A stretch of DNA of 64,000 nt from DASSUW01 sp963835525 (GCA_963835525.1 CAWIFM010000003.1:992001-1056000); one strand, 5' to 3'. Shown: positions 35,723 through 44,758, counted from the first letter of the stretch. Notes: a model not told the origin generated them from the sequence alone. Numbers and translations are program-made.

Positions 35723-35751
35723 ATGCCAAGCCTGGCCTAAGTGTTTTTCAA
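35723..35751 (-). promoter_or_regulatory. Possible promoter of the small-membrane/ThDP/cyclase operon
   Basis: TTGAAA (35751-35746) and TGGCAT (35728-35723) are 17 bases apart, ten bases before the ATG at 35713. The -35 is good; the -10 is weak. Confidence 0.35.
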
Positions 35752-35775
35752 GTGGCCTCGGCGAGGGTCCCGACC

Positions 35776-36609
35776 ATGGTCCCGGTCGCCCTCGCCCTCG
35801 GTGCAAGCCTCGCCTGGGGCGCCTCCGACTTCCTCGCCGGCCTGAACACCCGGCGCCTCGCCCTCCTGTGGGTCCTGCTCGTCTCGCAGGCCACGGGGCT
35901 CGTGCTCGTCGGGGTCGCCGCCGTCGCCTCCGGCGCGCCGCTGCCCGGCGGCGACGCGGCGTTGCTGGCCACGGGGGCCGGCATTGCCGAGCTGATCGCC
36001 TTCGCCGCGCTCTACAAGGCGCTCGCCATCGGCCCGATGAGCGTCGTGGCGCCGATCTCGGCGATGGCCGCCCTGCTGCCGATCACCGTCGGCCTCGCCG
36101 CCGGCCACGCGCCGAGCGGCGCGCAGGCGGCCGGCATGGCGCTGGCGCTGGCCGGCGCCGCGCTCGCCTCGTACCAGTACGGCGGCGACCACCGCCGCGT
36201 GGCGACGGGCGTCGGCCTCGCCGTCGTGGCGGCGCTCGGCTTCGGCGCGTTCTTCGTCGGCACGGACCTCGCGGCCGACGACGGCGCGCTGTGGGCGGTG
36301 GCGATCAACCGCGCCGCCGCGGTCAGCGTGCTGGTCGTCGTCGTCCTCGCGCTGCGCCGGCCGTCGCCGCTCAAGCGCGACCAGATCGCTCCGCTCGCCG
36401 CCGTCGGCGCGCTCGACATCTCCGCCAACGTGATGTTCGCGGTCGCGCTCACCGTCGGCATGGCGGCGGCCGTGTCGGTGCTCGGCTCGCTCTACCCGGT
36501 CGCCACCGTGATCCTCGCCCGCGCGATCCTGCGCGAGGAGCTGAGCTTCAGCCAGCGCGGCGGAGTTCTCGCGGCACTCGCGGGCATCGGGCTCGTCGGC
36601 CTCGCATAG
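35776..36609 (+). CDS. EamA/DMT-family transporter
   Basis: 277 residues with about ten hydrophobic helices arranged as two EamA repeats (ALALGASLAWGASDFLAGL to AGAALASYQ; GVGLAVVAALGFGAFFVG to AGIGLVGLA). ALYKALAIGPMSVVAPISAM and VLGSLYPVATVILARAILREELS are the typical repeat ends. It exports or imports a small metabolite that cannot be named. It is divergent from the small membrane protein operon, and its TAG stop supplies the first bases of the -10 of the next gene. Confidence 0.9.
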   Translation: MVPVALALGASLAWGASDFLAGLNTRRLALLWVLLVSQATGLVLVGVAAVASGAPLPGGDAALLATGAGIAELIAFAALYKALAIGPMSVVAPISAMAALLPITVGLAAGHAPSGAQAAGMALALAGAALASYQYGGDHRRVATGVGLAVVAALGFGAFFVGTDLAADDGALWAVAINRAAAVSVLVVVVLALRRPSPLKRDQIAPLAAVGALDISANVMFAVALTVGMAAAVSVLGSLYPVATVILARAILREELSFSQRGGVLAALAGIGLVGLA

Positions 36610-36612
36610 AGT
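36607..36612 (+). promoter_or_regulatory. -10 element (TAGAGT) for a leaderless VOC mRNA
   Basis: TAGAGT, which begins with the stop codon of the EamA gene, ends six bases before the ATG at 36619. No Shine-Dalgarno is present. Confidence 0.45.
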
Positions 36613-36618
36613 CCTCAC

Positions 36619-36984
36619 ATGCTCCAGCACGTGACGCTCGAGGTGCGTCCCGATCAGGTGCGCGACTGCGTGGCCTTCTGGGAGCTGCTGGGCTTCACGG
36701 AGCTCGAGCCGCCGCCCATCCTGCGCAACCGCTTCACCTGGATCGGCAAGGACGACACCCACATCCATCTCGTCCCGCTCGACACGCCGGCGGTGCCGAC
36801 CGAGGGCCACACCGCCGTGCACGCGGCTGACGCCGAGCGGACGGTCGCGACGCTGCGCGAGGCGGGCTTCGACCCGCAGCCGGGCAGCAATGCCTGGAAC
36901 GCCCCGCGCTGGTTCGTGCTCGACCCGGCCGGCCACCGCGTCGAGGTCATGTCGGCGCCGCCGCCCTCGGATCCGCTCGACTGA
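36619..36984 (+). CDS. VOC-superfamily (glyoxalase-like) protein
   Basis: 121 residues, one vicinal-oxygen-chelate domain: LQHVTLEVRPDQVRDCVAFWELLGF, then THIHLVPLD and FVLDPAGHRVEVMS at the C-terminus. At least two of the usual metal positions (His early, Glu late) are kept. The substrate is unknown; some relatives give bleomycin- or fosfomycin-type resistance, but nothing here shows that. Confidence 0.8.
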   Translation: MLQHVTLEVRPDQVRDCVAFWELLGFTELEPPPILRNRFTWIGKDDTHIHLVPLDTPAVPTEGHTAVHAADAERTVATLREAGFDPQPGSNAWNAPRWFVLDPAGHRVEVMSAPPPSDPLD

Positions 36985-36999
36985 TCTGAGCGCACGGGT

Positions 37000-37005
37000 T
37001 AGGCT
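37000..37005 (+). promoter_or_regulatory. -10 element (TAGGCT) upstream of the second LuxR-type ATPase gene
   Basis: TAGGCT lies 14 bases before the GTG at 37020, giving a leader of about eight bases. No ribosome site is visible. Confidence 0.35.
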
Positions 37006-37019
37006 CGCGACGATCTGTC

Positions 37020-39728
37020 GTGATCGTCGGCCGTGAGCCCGAGCTGGAGACCCTCGGCGCCTTCCTCCGCGCGGGTGGCGACGCGGTCCTCGCGCTGATC
37101 GAGGGCGAGGCGGGGATCGGCAAGACGGCGCTCTGGTCGGCCGTCCTCGACCGGGCGCGCGCCGACGGGGCCACGGTGCTCGTCGCGCGGCCGACCGCGG
37201 CCGAGACGGCGAGCTCCTACGCCGCGCTCGACGACCTCGTGCGACCCGCCGTCGGCCTGCTGCCGCGGGTGCCGGAGGTACCGCGGCACGCCCTGTCGGC
37301 GGCGCTCCTGCTCGAGCCCGTCACGGGGCCGCTCGAGCTGCGGGCCGTCGGCGCCGGCCTCGTGGCCCTGCTCGGCGAACTGGCGCCCTGCGTCGTCGCC
37401 ATCGACGACGTTCAGTGGCTCGACGAGGCCACGGCCGCCGTGCTCGCCTTCGCGATCCGCCGGCTTCCCGAGGGCATCCGGGTCCTGGCGACCCTCCGGA
37501 CGGGCGAGGCCGACGAGGCCGTCGCCTCGCTCGTCCGGCAGCTGCCGGAAGCGGTCACGCTCGAGCTGACTCTGGGCCCGCTCGACGGCGCGGCCCTGCG
37601 CCCGATCGTCGAGCAGCGCGTCGGCGCGCTCACGGCGCCTGCCGTCGCGCGGTTGGAGGTTGCCGCGCGCGGCAACCCACTGACGGCGATCGAGCTGGCC
37701 CGAGCCGAGCACGGTCAAGGGCCGGCGAACGCCACCGATGTCCGGCGGCTGCTCGCCGGCCGTGTCGCCGCTCTCTCTGAGCCGGGCCGCGACGTGCTGC
37801 GCGCCGCCGCGGCGCTTGCCGCGCCCACCGACGAGCTGATCGAGCGGGCCGTGGGCGACGCGAGCCGCGGGCTCGAGGAAGCGCTGGTCGCCGAGGTGCT
37901 CGAGCACGACGGCGGTCGCCTGCGCTTCGCCCACCCGCTGCTCGCCGCGGCTGTGCAGGAGCGAACCCCGGCACCTGCATGGCGTGCGCTCCACCACCGG
38001 CTCGCCGGCATCGTGACCGACATCGAGCAACGTGCCCGCCACCTCGCCGAGGCCGCTGACGCACCCGACGCCGCCACCGCCGCGGCGCTCGAGGCCGCCG
38101 CCGAGCGGGCGGCCGAGCGTGGCGCGCCCGCGGTCGCCGCCGACCTGGCCGAGCGCGCCGAGCGGCTGACGCCCCACGGCGACGGCGAGGCCCGGCAGCG
38201 CCGGGCGCTCGCGGCCGTGGACGCGTGGGTCGCGGCCGGCGACGGCGTGCAGGCGCGTCGGTTGCTCGACGCGCTCGTCGCGGAGCTGCCGCCCGGCCAC
38301 GGCCGGGCGCAAGCGCTCACGCGGCTCGCCTACATCGGCACCGAGGACGGCGACGTGGATGCGTACATGCGGCTGCTCCTGAACCAGGCGCTCGGCGAGG
38401 CCGGCGACGACGATGCGCTGCTCGCGCAGATCAACCTCCTGATCAGCGAGCTCTGGCACTCAACCGGCGTTCGGGCGGCGATGCCGTACACCGAGCAGGC
38501 CGCGATCCACGCCGAGCGGTGTGGCGACGCCGCCCTCCGGGCGCGCTGTCTCGAGGAGCTCGCGTTCCAGCGGTATGCGCTGGGCGAGGGCGTGCAGCGC
38601 GGCCTGCTCGTCGAGGGCGCCCGGCTCGAGCGCAGCGCGGGCCTCGCCTCCTCCGGCACCAGTGCCAACGCGTCGCTCGTGCTCCAGTTGGCGCTCAGCG
38701 CCCACTTCGAGGAGGCAAGAGCACTGCTGGCAAGCGAGCTCGACGGCGTGCGGCGCACCGGCAACGACGACCTTGCCGGCATGCTTCACATGGCCGGCAC
38801 CGAGCTCGAGCTGCGGTCCGGCCGTCTGGCGGCCGCGGATGACCATGCCCAGCGGATGTTCGCGATCACGGCCGGCAGCGGGATCTCGAACTACGAGTCG
38901 GCGGGCCGCTGGGCTCGCGGGCTGGTAGACGCGCACCTCGGGCGCGTCGAATCGGCGGTCGAGCAGCTGCATCTCGCGCTCGACCTGGCGCGCCGGGCTC
39001 ACGACCGCGTGTTCGCGCTCAACGCCGCGCGTGCGCTCGGCCTGCTGGAGCTCTCGCGTGGCGATGCGGCCGCCGCTGCCGCGTGGCTGGCGCCGCTGCC
39101 GGCCGAAGAGGCTGCGCTCGACGTCGCCGAGCCGATGTCCTTCCAGATCGGGGCCGACGTCGCCGAGGCGCTCGTGCTGACCGGAGACGTCGCGGGCGCC
39201 GCCGAGGCCCAGGGCGCCCTCGCGCGTCATCCGGATCGCCCGTGGGCGGCCGGGGTCGCGCTGCGCTGCCGCGGCATGCTCCGCGGCGCGGAGGGACGGC
39301 ACGAGGAGGCGATCGCCGATCACCGGGCTGCGCTCGACGTGCTCGCGGACGCCGGCCAGCCGCTGGAGATCGCGCGCACGCTGCTCGCGCTCGGCACCGC
39401 GCAGCGGCGCGCCAAGCAGCGCGGTGCGGCGCGTGAGTCGCTGCAGGCGGCGATCGCCGCGTTCACCGAGCTGCGGGCGGTGCTGTGGGCCGGGCGGGCG
39501 CAGGCCGAGCTCGCAAGGCTCGGCGGGCGGCGCGCGGCCGACCGCGACGAGCTGACCGAGACCGAGCGCCGGATTGCCGAGCTGGCCGCCGAGGGCCGCG
39601 CGAACAAGGAGATCGCGGCGGCGCTCTTCGTGTCCGAGCGAACGGTGGAGTCGAATCTGACGCGGGCCTACCGGAAGCTCGGCGTGCGCTCGCGGACCGA
39701 GCTCGCGCGCCGGCTTCCGGTGGCCTGA
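37020..39728 (+). CDS. Large LuxR/MalT-like ATPase transcriptional regulator
   Basis: 902 residues from GTG. The N-terminus is a STAND ATPase: IVGREPELETLGAFL, Walker A GEAGIGKT (29-36), Walker B CVVAIDDVQWLDE. A TPR-like helical middle follows, then a LuxR helix-turn-helix (LTETERRIAELAAEGRANKEIAA, LFVSERTVESNLTRAYRKLGV). It has the same layout as the regulator at 22394-25318 but diverges in the middle, so it is a paralog rather than a recent copy. A hairpin terminator follows at 39735. Confidence 0.92.
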   Translation: MIVGREPELETLGAFLRAGGDAVLALIEGEAGIGKTALWSAVLDRARADGATVLVARPTAAETASSYAALDDLVRPAVGLLPRVPEVPRHALSAALLLEPVTGPLELRAVGAGLVALLGELAPCVVAIDDVQWLDEATAAVLAFAIRRLPEGIRVLATLRTGEADEAVASLVRQLPEAVTLELTLGPLDGAALRPIVEQRVGALTAPAVARLEVAARGNPLTAIELARAEHGQGPANATDVRRLLAGRVAALSEPGRDVLRAAAALAAPTDELIERAVGDASRGLEEALVAEVLEHDGGRLRFAHPLLAAAVQERTPAPAWRALHHRLAGIVTDIEQRARHLAEAADAPDAATAAALEAAAERAAERGAPAVAADLAERAERLTPHGDGEARQRRALAAVDAWVAAGDGVQARRLLDALVAELPPGHGRAQALTRLAYIGTEDGDVDAYMRLLLNQALGEAGDDDALLAQINLLISELWHSTGVRAAMPYTEQAAIHAERCGDAALRARCLEELAFQRYALGEGVQRGLLVEGARLERSAGLASSGTSANASLVLQLALSAHFEEARALLASELDGVRRTGNDDLAGMLHMAGTELELRSGRLAAADDHAQRMFAITAGSGISNYESAGRWARGLVDAHLGRVESAVEQLHLALDLARRAHDRVFALNAARALGLLELSRGDAAAAAAWLAPLPAEEAALDVAEPMSFQIGADVAEALVLTGDVAGAAEAQGALARHPDRPWAAGVALRCRGMLRGAEGRHEEAIADHRAALDVLADAGQPLEIARTLLALGTAQRRAKQRGAARESLQAAIAAFTELRAVLWAGRAQAELARLGGRRAADRDELTETERRIAELAAEGRANKEIAAALFVSERTVESNLTRAYRKLGVRSRTELARRLPVA

Positions 39729-39734
39729 AGGGAG

Positions 39735-39765
39735 CGGCCGCCGCGGGGGAAAATCGCGGCGGCCG
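39735..39765 (+). terminator. GC-rich terminator hairpin after the LuxR-type ATPase gene
   Basis: CGGCCGCCGCG, loop GGGGAAAAT, CGCGGCGGCCG: a perfect 11 bp stem seven bases after the stop codon. It also faces the end of the convergent small gene at 39788, so it may serve both. Confidence 0.7.
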
Positions 39766-39787
39766 CGGGTGGGGGCTCGTGGGCCGT

Positions 39788-40051
39788 CTACGCCGGGCGG
39801 CCGGGTCGAACTGACCGGCGGGCGTAGCCGGCGGTGCCGGCGGCCACGAGCAGGGCGGCGCCGGACATCACCACGGCCAGTGTCGAGTCCGGGCCGTCCG
39901 TGGGGACCTCGCGCACGATCGTGACGGGAACCGCCGGCTTCGAGCTGTCGGCCGGGGAGTCGAACATGGGCATGCCCAGTGCGGTGCCCGGGGCGGTGGC
40001 GGCGAGGGCGAAGGCGAAGGCGGTGCTGCTGAAGAGACGGCGGGACGACAT
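39788..40051 (-). CDS. Small secreted protein with C-terminal membrane anchor
   Basis: 87 residues: a signal peptide (LFSSTAFAFALAATAPGTALG), a short extracytoplasmic part (PMFDSPADSSKPAVPVTIVRE) and a C-terminal helix with a basic stop (STLAVVMSGAALLVAAGTAGYARRS). A strong GGAGG lies seven bases before the ATG. No family recognised. The region before it carries a block shared with the promoter region of the secreted protein at 13027. Confidence 0.7.
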   Translation of the reverse strand: MSSRRLFSSTAFAFALAATAPGTALGMPMFDSPADSSKPAVPVTIVREVPTDGPDSTLAVVMSGAALLVAAGTAGYARRSVRPGRPA

Positions 40052-40090
40052 GGGGACCTCCTGGCCGTGGAACTGATGTGCAGACGACGC

Positions 40091-40111
40091 TACGGCCGGT
40101 CATGAGACGCC
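40091..40111 (-). promoter_or_regulatory. Conserved upstream block shared with the gene at 13027
   Basis: In the gene sense GGCGTCTCATG, two or three bases (ACC against TCCC), then GGCCGTA. The match to 13060-13039 covers 18 bases plus one gap. It lies 40-60 bases before the ATG at 40051. Both downstream genes encode exported proteins, so it may be a shared promoter or operator. Confidence 0.4.
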
Positions 40112-40148
40112 GAAAGCGGGGAATCCACATGCTTTGCGCGGCAGCGGT

Positions 40149-40154
40149 TAGGGT
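40149..40154 (+). promoter_or_regulatory. -10 element (TAGGGT) for the peptide-uptake operon
   Basis: TAGGGT ends six bases before the GTG at 40161, which would be the first base of the operon mRNA. No Shine-Dalgarno is seen. Confidence 0.5.
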
Positions 40155-40160
40155 CCGCCG

Positions 40161-41111
40161 GTGCCTGTCAAGCCGCCTGCGCTGCGCGATGGCGCCACGA
40201 TCGCGATCGTCGCGCCGTCGAGCCCGCCGCAGACGCGCTCGGAGATCGAGCAGGCCACGGCCTACTTCGAGTCGCGCGGCTACGACCTCGTCTTCGGCCC
40301 CAACCTGCGCCGCGTGCACGGCTATCTGGCCGGCACCGACGAGCAGCGCGCCGCCGACCTGCAGTGGGCGCTGAGCGAGCCGGGGATCGACATGGTGCTC
40401 TGCCTCACGGGCGGCTACGGCGCCGCCCGGCTCTACAACCGCATCGACTGGGACGCGCTCGGCGACCCGCGGATCTTCTGCGGCTACAGCGACATCACGG
40501 CGCTGCACCTGGCGCTCGCGAAGCACGCCGGCTGGACCACGTTCTACGGCCCGATGTTCCTGCGCTTCACGCGCAAGAAGGACGAGCTGACCAAGGTCAC
40601 CGAGGAGTGCTTCCACCGTGCCTTCAAGGCCGAGCCGCTCGGCCGCGTGCCCGATGACCCCGACGATCCGTATGTGCTGACGGTCGGCGAGGGCGTCGCC
40701 GAGGCGCCGATCGTCGGCGGCTGCCTCACGCTCGTGGCCGCCAGCCTCGGAACGCCGTTCGAGATCGAGACCGACGGCTGCATCGTGCTGCTCGAGGACC
40801 TCAACGAGGAGCCGTACATCGTCGACACGCACCTCAACCACCTGATCCTGGCCGGCAAGCTCGACAACGCCGCCGGCCTGGTGTTCGGCACCGACGTCAA
40901 CCTCAAGGCCCTGACCATCCCCGAGTACAACGAGTCGACGCTCTCGATCGAGGAGATCCTCGACGAGCTGATCGCGCCGCTCGGGATCCCGGCGATCGCC
41001 AACGTGCCGGTCGGGCACGGCAAGACGATGGCCACGATCCCGCTCGGCACGCGGGCGCGGCTCGACGCGACCGCCAAGACGCTCGACATCCTCGAAGCCG
41101 GCGTCTCTTGA
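40161..41111 (+). CDS. LD-carboxypeptidase family protein (S66, LdcA/MccF-like)
   Basis: 316 residues from GTG. It has the S66 pattern: IAIVAPSSPP at the start, LCLTGGYGAARLYNRID, the nucleophile Ser in IFCGYSDITALHLAL, and the later acid/His region EAPIVGGCLTLVAASLGTP and VGHGKTMATIPLG. S66 enzymes cleave the L,D-bond of muropeptides or, in MccF, a microcin amide. As first gene of an operon with an M20 hydrolase, a creatininase-like amidase and a dipeptide importer, it probably processes imported peptides, perhaps from peptidoglycan. The next gene starts within its stop (TTGA). Confidence 0.9.
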   Translation: MPVKPPALRDGATIAIVAPSSPPQTRSEIEQATAYFESRGYDLVFGPNLRRVHGYLAGTDEQRAADLQWALSEPGIDMVLCLTGGYGAARLYNRIDWDALGDPRIFCGYSDITALHLALAKHAGWTTFYGPMFLRFTRKKDELTKVTEECFHRAFKAEPLGRVPDDPDDPYVLTVGEGVAEAPIVGGCLTLVAASLGTPFEIETDGCIVLLEDLNEEPYIVDTHLNHLILAGKLDNAAGLVFGTDVNLKALTIPEYNESTLSIEEILDELIAPLGIPAIANVPVGHGKTMATIPLGTRARLDATAKTLDILEAGVS

Positions 41112-42175
41112 GCGCGCACGAGGCGATCGACCGCGACTTCGACGCCCACCTCGAGCGCATCCGCGACTTCCTGCGCATCCCGTCGGTGTCGGCGGCCGAC
41201 GGCGACCTGCATTCCACCGCCGACGCCGTCTGCCGGCTGATCGAGCTGGCCGGCGGGCGAGCGCAGCCGCGCGAGCCGGGCGAGAAGCGGCCGACGGTGA
41301 TCGGAGTGATCGACGGCCCCAGCCCGACCGTGCTGCGCTACGGCATGTACGACGTCCAGCCGCCGGGCGCGCAGTGGACGGTCGAGCCGTTCGCCGCGCA
41401 CGTGAGCGACGGCCGCGTGATCGCCCGCGGCGCGGCCAACTCCAAGGGCGCGCTGGCGGCATCGATCCTCGCGTTCGCGAGCGCGCCGAGCCCGTGCCGG
41501 CAGGTGTTCGTGTGCGAGGGCGAGGAGGAGCTCGGCAGCCCTCGGCTGGCCGCCTTCTGCGACGCCCACCGCGACGAGCTGGCCGCCGACTTCGCGCTCG
41601 ACTTCGACCTGCAGGAGCAGCCCGGAAGCGTCTTCGCCGGCGTCAAGGGCCTGTACGAGCTGGAGCTGAGCGCCGGCGGCGGGCCCGACGTCCACTCGTC
41701 GCGGGTCGCCGAGGTCCCCGAGCCCGCGGTCGACCTCGCGCGGGCGGTGGTGGCCCTCAAAGAGGCCGTCCCGGCGGCCAACGTGACCTGGATGCTCGCC
41801 GGCACGCCCGAGGACGCGAGCCGCACGGTGGTCCCGGGGACGGCGCGCGCCGGGGTCGACATCCGGTTCGACGACCCGGTCGACCTGCCCGCGCTTGCGG
41901 TCTCGCTCGAGGTCAAGGGCACCTATCCGCCCGCGCGCTCGGACCCGGACGGCCCGCCGGTCAGAGCGCTGTGCGAGGCGCTGCGCCGGCACGGGACGGA
42001 GCCGCAGGTGCGGCCCGTGGCCCCGTGGTGGGCTCCGTACCACGTGTTCGGCGTGCCCTTCGCGAGTGGCGGCCCAGGCACGGCGGGTGGCGCCCACGGA
42101 CCCGATGAGTGGGCCGAGATCGAGGGGCTGAGGCGCCTGATGCATGTGTCATATGACGCTCTGGCGTTGCTATGA
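41108..42175 (+). CDS. M20-family peptidase-like protein with altered metal site
   Basis: 355 residues from TTG (TTGA overlap). The M20 fold is clear (FLRIPSVSAADGDLHSTADA, VCEGEEELGSPRLAAF, GGAHGPDEWAEI), with the catalytic Glu pair and the C-terminal His kept. But the first metal His (usual GHYDVQP) is Met80 in RYGMYDVQP, and the bridging Asp (usual GASDDKG) is Asn111 in RGAANSKGAL. Metal binding must differ from the classical dizinc site, although a similar pattern may define a known M20 subgroup. The substrate is probably an N-acyl amino acid or dipeptide, given the operon. Confidence 0.85.
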   Translation: MSAHEAIDRDFDAHLERIRDFLRIPSVSAADGDLHSTADAVCRLIELAGGRAQPREPGEKRPTVIGVIDGPSPTVLRYGMYDVQPPGAQWTVEPFAAHVSDGRVIARGAANSKGALAASILAFASAPSPCRQVFVCEGEEELGSPRLAAFCDAHRDELAADFALDFDLQEQPGSVFAGVKGLYELELSAGGGPDVHSSRVAEVPEPAVDLARAVVALKEAVPAANVTWMLAGTPEDASRTVVPGTARAGVDIRFDDPVDLPALAVSLEVKGTYPPARSDPDGPPVRALCEALRRHGTEPQVRPVAPWWAPYHVFGVPFASGGPGTAGGAHGPDEWAEIEGLRRLMHVSYDALALL

Positions 42176-42978
42176 GGCTGAGGTATGAGGAACACACCTG
42201 GCCCGAGCTGCGCGAGCTCGCCCGCCGAGACGACCTCGTGGTGGTCATCCCGACCGCGACGCTCGAGGACCACGGCCACCACCTGCCGGTCGACACCGAC
42301 GCCCGCCTGGTCAGCGCCATCTGCGAGCGCGCCGTGCAGGCCGCGGACGGCCAGGCGCTGCTCTTCCCAACCCAGGTGCACGGCTACACGCCGCACCACA
42401 TGGACTTCCCGGGCAGCGTCACGCTGCGCTGGAACGTGTTCGTGGAAGCCCTGGTGGACCAGGGCCGCTCGCTCTGCCGCCACGGCTTCGACCGCATCCT
42501 GTTCGTGAACGGGCACGGCTCCAACCAGCCGCTGGTGGACATCGCGGCGCGGCTGATCGGCGTCGAGCATCGCGAAGCGGTCTGCGGCTCGTGCTTCTAC
42601 CTCCAGAGCCCCGAGGCCAAGCGGGTGATCGCCGAGGTGCGCGACTCGCCGCACCCCGGCGGGATGGCCCACGCGTGCGAGCTCGAGACCTCGCTCTACC
42701 TGGCGCTCGAGCCGGACCTCGTCCAGATGGACAAGGCGGTGCGCGAGATCCCAGACTGGGACTCCGAGCACGTCTGGCTCGACTGGTCCGACGGCCCGCT
42801 GCAGGTGTGGCCGCACTGGTCGGGCCTCAGCCGCAGCGGAGTGGTCGGCGACGCGACTGTGGCCACGCCGGACAAGGGGGAGCGGTTGCTTTCCGCGGCG
42901 GTCGATGAGATACGTGCCTACATCGGCGAGATCGCCGGACGTCGTCGTCTTCCCGGAGAGGATCACCATGAGGGGTAG
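42172..42978 (+). CDS. Creatininase-family amidohydrolase
   Basis: 268 residues. The family metal motifs are present: TATLEDHGHHLPVDTDARL (Glu, His, Asp), NGHGSNQPLVD and MAHACELETSLYL (Glu near the end). The class includes creatininase, formamide hydrolases of riboflavin/F420 synthesis (ArfB) and mycofactocin MftE. Here neighbours favour opening of a cyclic or modified amide in an imported peptide-like compound. It overlaps the M20 gene by ATGA and the next ATG by eleven bases. Confidence 0.88.
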   Translation: MRLRYEEHTWPELRELARRDDLVVVIPTATLEDHGHHLPVDTDARLVSAICERAVQAADGQALLFPTQVHGYTPHHMDFPGSVTLRWNVFVEALVDQGRSLCRHGFDRILFVNGHGSNQPLVDIAARLIGVEHREAVCGSCFYLQSPEAKRVIAEVRDSPHPGGMAHACELETSLYLALEPDLVQMDKAVREIPDWDSEHVWLDWSDGPLQVWPHWSGLSRSGVVGDATVATPDKGERLLSAAVDEIRAYIGEIAGRRRLPGEDHHEG

Positions 42979-44758
42979 CTGGGTCGCGGTGCTGGCCGCG
43001 TTGTTGGTCTTGGCCGCCCCTGCCCAGGCGCAGGAGAAGAAGGTCCTCAAGATCGGTTGGGAGCAGGACCCGCAGACGCTCAGCCCGTTCACCGACCAGG
43101 ACGAGGAGAGCTACCGGATCTGGGCGATCAGCTACGACCTGCTCGTCAACTTCAGCTCGGACGACCTCGGCCCGACGGAGGGCATCGCCAAGACCTGGGA
43201 CATCTCCGACGACAAGAAGACGATCACCTTCCAGCTCCAAGAGGGCCTCAAGTGGTCGGACGGGGAGCCCATCACGAGCGAGGACGTCAAGTACAGCTGG
43301 GAGGTGCTGGGCGGCAACGGCCTGCTGTTCACCAGCTACACGGAGAACGTCACCTCGATCGAGACGCCCGACGATACGACCGTGATCGTCCACACGAAGA
43401 AGCCCGACACGCGGATCGTCGGCGGCATCTTCGTCTGGATCATCCCCAAGCACGTGTGGGGCAAGCAGACGGTCAAGCAGCTCACGGGCTCGTACCGGCC
43501 CGAGCCGCCGATCGTGGGCAGCGGCCCGTACATCGTCACCGAGTTCGACTCCAACCGGCTCGTGCGGATGGAGCGCAACCCCAACTGGCGCGGCAAGCGG
43601 CCGGCCTTCGACGAGCTGCAGTTCATCAAGTACGGCAGCTACGACGCCGTGGAGCGTGCGCTGACGCTGGGCGAGGTCGACATCGTGCCCGAGGTCGACC
43701 CGGCGAGCTTCGACCGGCTCGGCAAGACCGAGAACATCAAGGCCGTCAAGTCGCCCTCGCCGTCGTTCACCGAACTGGCCTTCAACCTGTGCCCGCGCGA
43801 CATCTGCCCGGACGCCAAGTTCAACCCCGCCGTCCAGGACCGCACGGTGCGCCAGGCGATCGGCTTCGCCGTCGACCGCGAGCGCATCAACCAGATCGCC
43901 TCGCGCAACACGGCGTTCGCCGGCCACGGGCTGCTGCCCATGTACCTCAAGGACTTCTACACGCAGCCCGAGGGCGACCTCGACTACCCGTACGACCCGG
44001 ACCGCGCGAGCCAGATGCTCGACGACGCGGGCTGGCAGCCGGGCGAGGGCGGCGTGCGCGAGAAGGGCGGGCAGCGGCTCTCGTTCGACCTCTACGTGCG
44101 CAACGAGTCCCAGCAGGACCGGCAGGCCGCGCGCCTCGTGGCGGAGATGACCGAGCCGATCGGCGTCGAGTTCAAGGTCCAGCCGGTGAGCGTGGACAAG
44201 CTGACCGAGCTCACCGTGCGCGAGGTCGACGACAAGATGGCGCCCGACTTCGACACCTTCATCTGGGGCTGGGGCGGCGACCCCTACGACCCGGGGATCC
44301 TGCTCAACCTGATCACCACCAAGGCGATCGGCGGCTCGTCGGACTCGTTCTACTCCAACCCCGAGTACGACCGGCTCTACGACGAGCAGAGCGGTGAGTT
44401 CGACAACGCGGCGCGCAAGGCGATCGTCAAGCAGATGATCGACATCAGCCAGCGCGACCTGCCGTATCTCGTGCTGACCGTCGACCCATACCTCCAGGCG
44501 TACCGCACCGATCGCGTCGCGGGCGTCGAGCAGTCGTGCCCGAAGCCGGACGGGGACATCATCTGCGACCAGGTCGCGTACGCGCCGTGGCTGAACTTCA
44601 CGCCCCCGGCCGTCACCGCCGCGGCCACCACCGAGGACGAGGGCGGCTCGAACGGGCTGCTGGTCGTGGTGATCGTGTTCCTGGCCGCGATCTTCGCGCT
44701 CGGCGCGTATGTCGTCATCCGGCGCCGCCGGGCGGACAACGAGGCGCTCGAGGAGTGA
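42968..44758 (+). CDS. ABC transporter substrate-binding protein, dipeptide/oligopeptide type, with C-terminal membrane anchor
   Basis: 596 residues. A signal peptide (VAVLAALLVLAAPAQA) ends without a lipobox Cys. The SBP_bac_5 domain follows: LKIGWEQDPQTLSPF, YRIWAISYDLLVNF, EGLKWSDGEPITSEDVKYSW, RQAIGFAVDRERINQIA and YSNPEYDRLYDEQ. A C-terminal membrane helix (GLLVVVIVFLAAIFALGAYVV) with a basic RRRRAD tail anchors it, in place of the lipid. It binds a peptide or related solute for the permeases that follow. The GGAGAGG site fixes the ATG at 42968. The stop is one base before the next GTG. Confidence 0.92.
   Translation: MRGSWVAVLAALLVLAAPAQAQEKKVLKIGWEQDPQTLSPFTDQDEESYRIWAISYDLLVNFSSDDLGPTEGIAKTWDISDDKKTITFQLQEGLKWSDGEPITSEDVKYSWEVLGGNGLLFTSYTENVTSIETPDDTTVIVHTKKPDTRIVGGIFVWIIPKHVWGKQTVKQLTGSYRPEPPIVGSGPYIVTEFDSNRLVRMERNPNWRGKRPAFDELQFIKYGSYDAVERALTLGEVDIVPEVDPASFDRLGKTENIKAVKSPSPSFTELAFNLCPRDICPDAKFNPAVQDRTVRQAIGFAVDRERINQIASRNTAFAGHGLLPMYLKDFYTQPEGDLDYPYDPDRASQMLDDAGWQPGEGGVREKGGQRLSFDLYVRNESQQDRQAARLVAEMTEPIGVEFKVQPVSVDKLTELTVREVDDKMAPDFDTFIWGWGGDPYDPGILLNLITTKAIGGSSDSFYSNPEYDRLYDEQSGEFDNAARKAIVKQMIDISQRDLPYLVLTVDPYLQAYRTDRVAGVEQSCPKPDGDIICDQVAYAPWLNFTPPAVTAAATTEDEGGSNGLLVVVIVFLAAIFALGAYVVIRRRRADNEALEE

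Noticed and set aside
22394..39728. A secondary-metabolite cluster bordered by the two LuxR-type regulators
   Set aside because: The genes between them are unrelated housekeeping-like enzymes on both strands, without synthase or tailoring genes.
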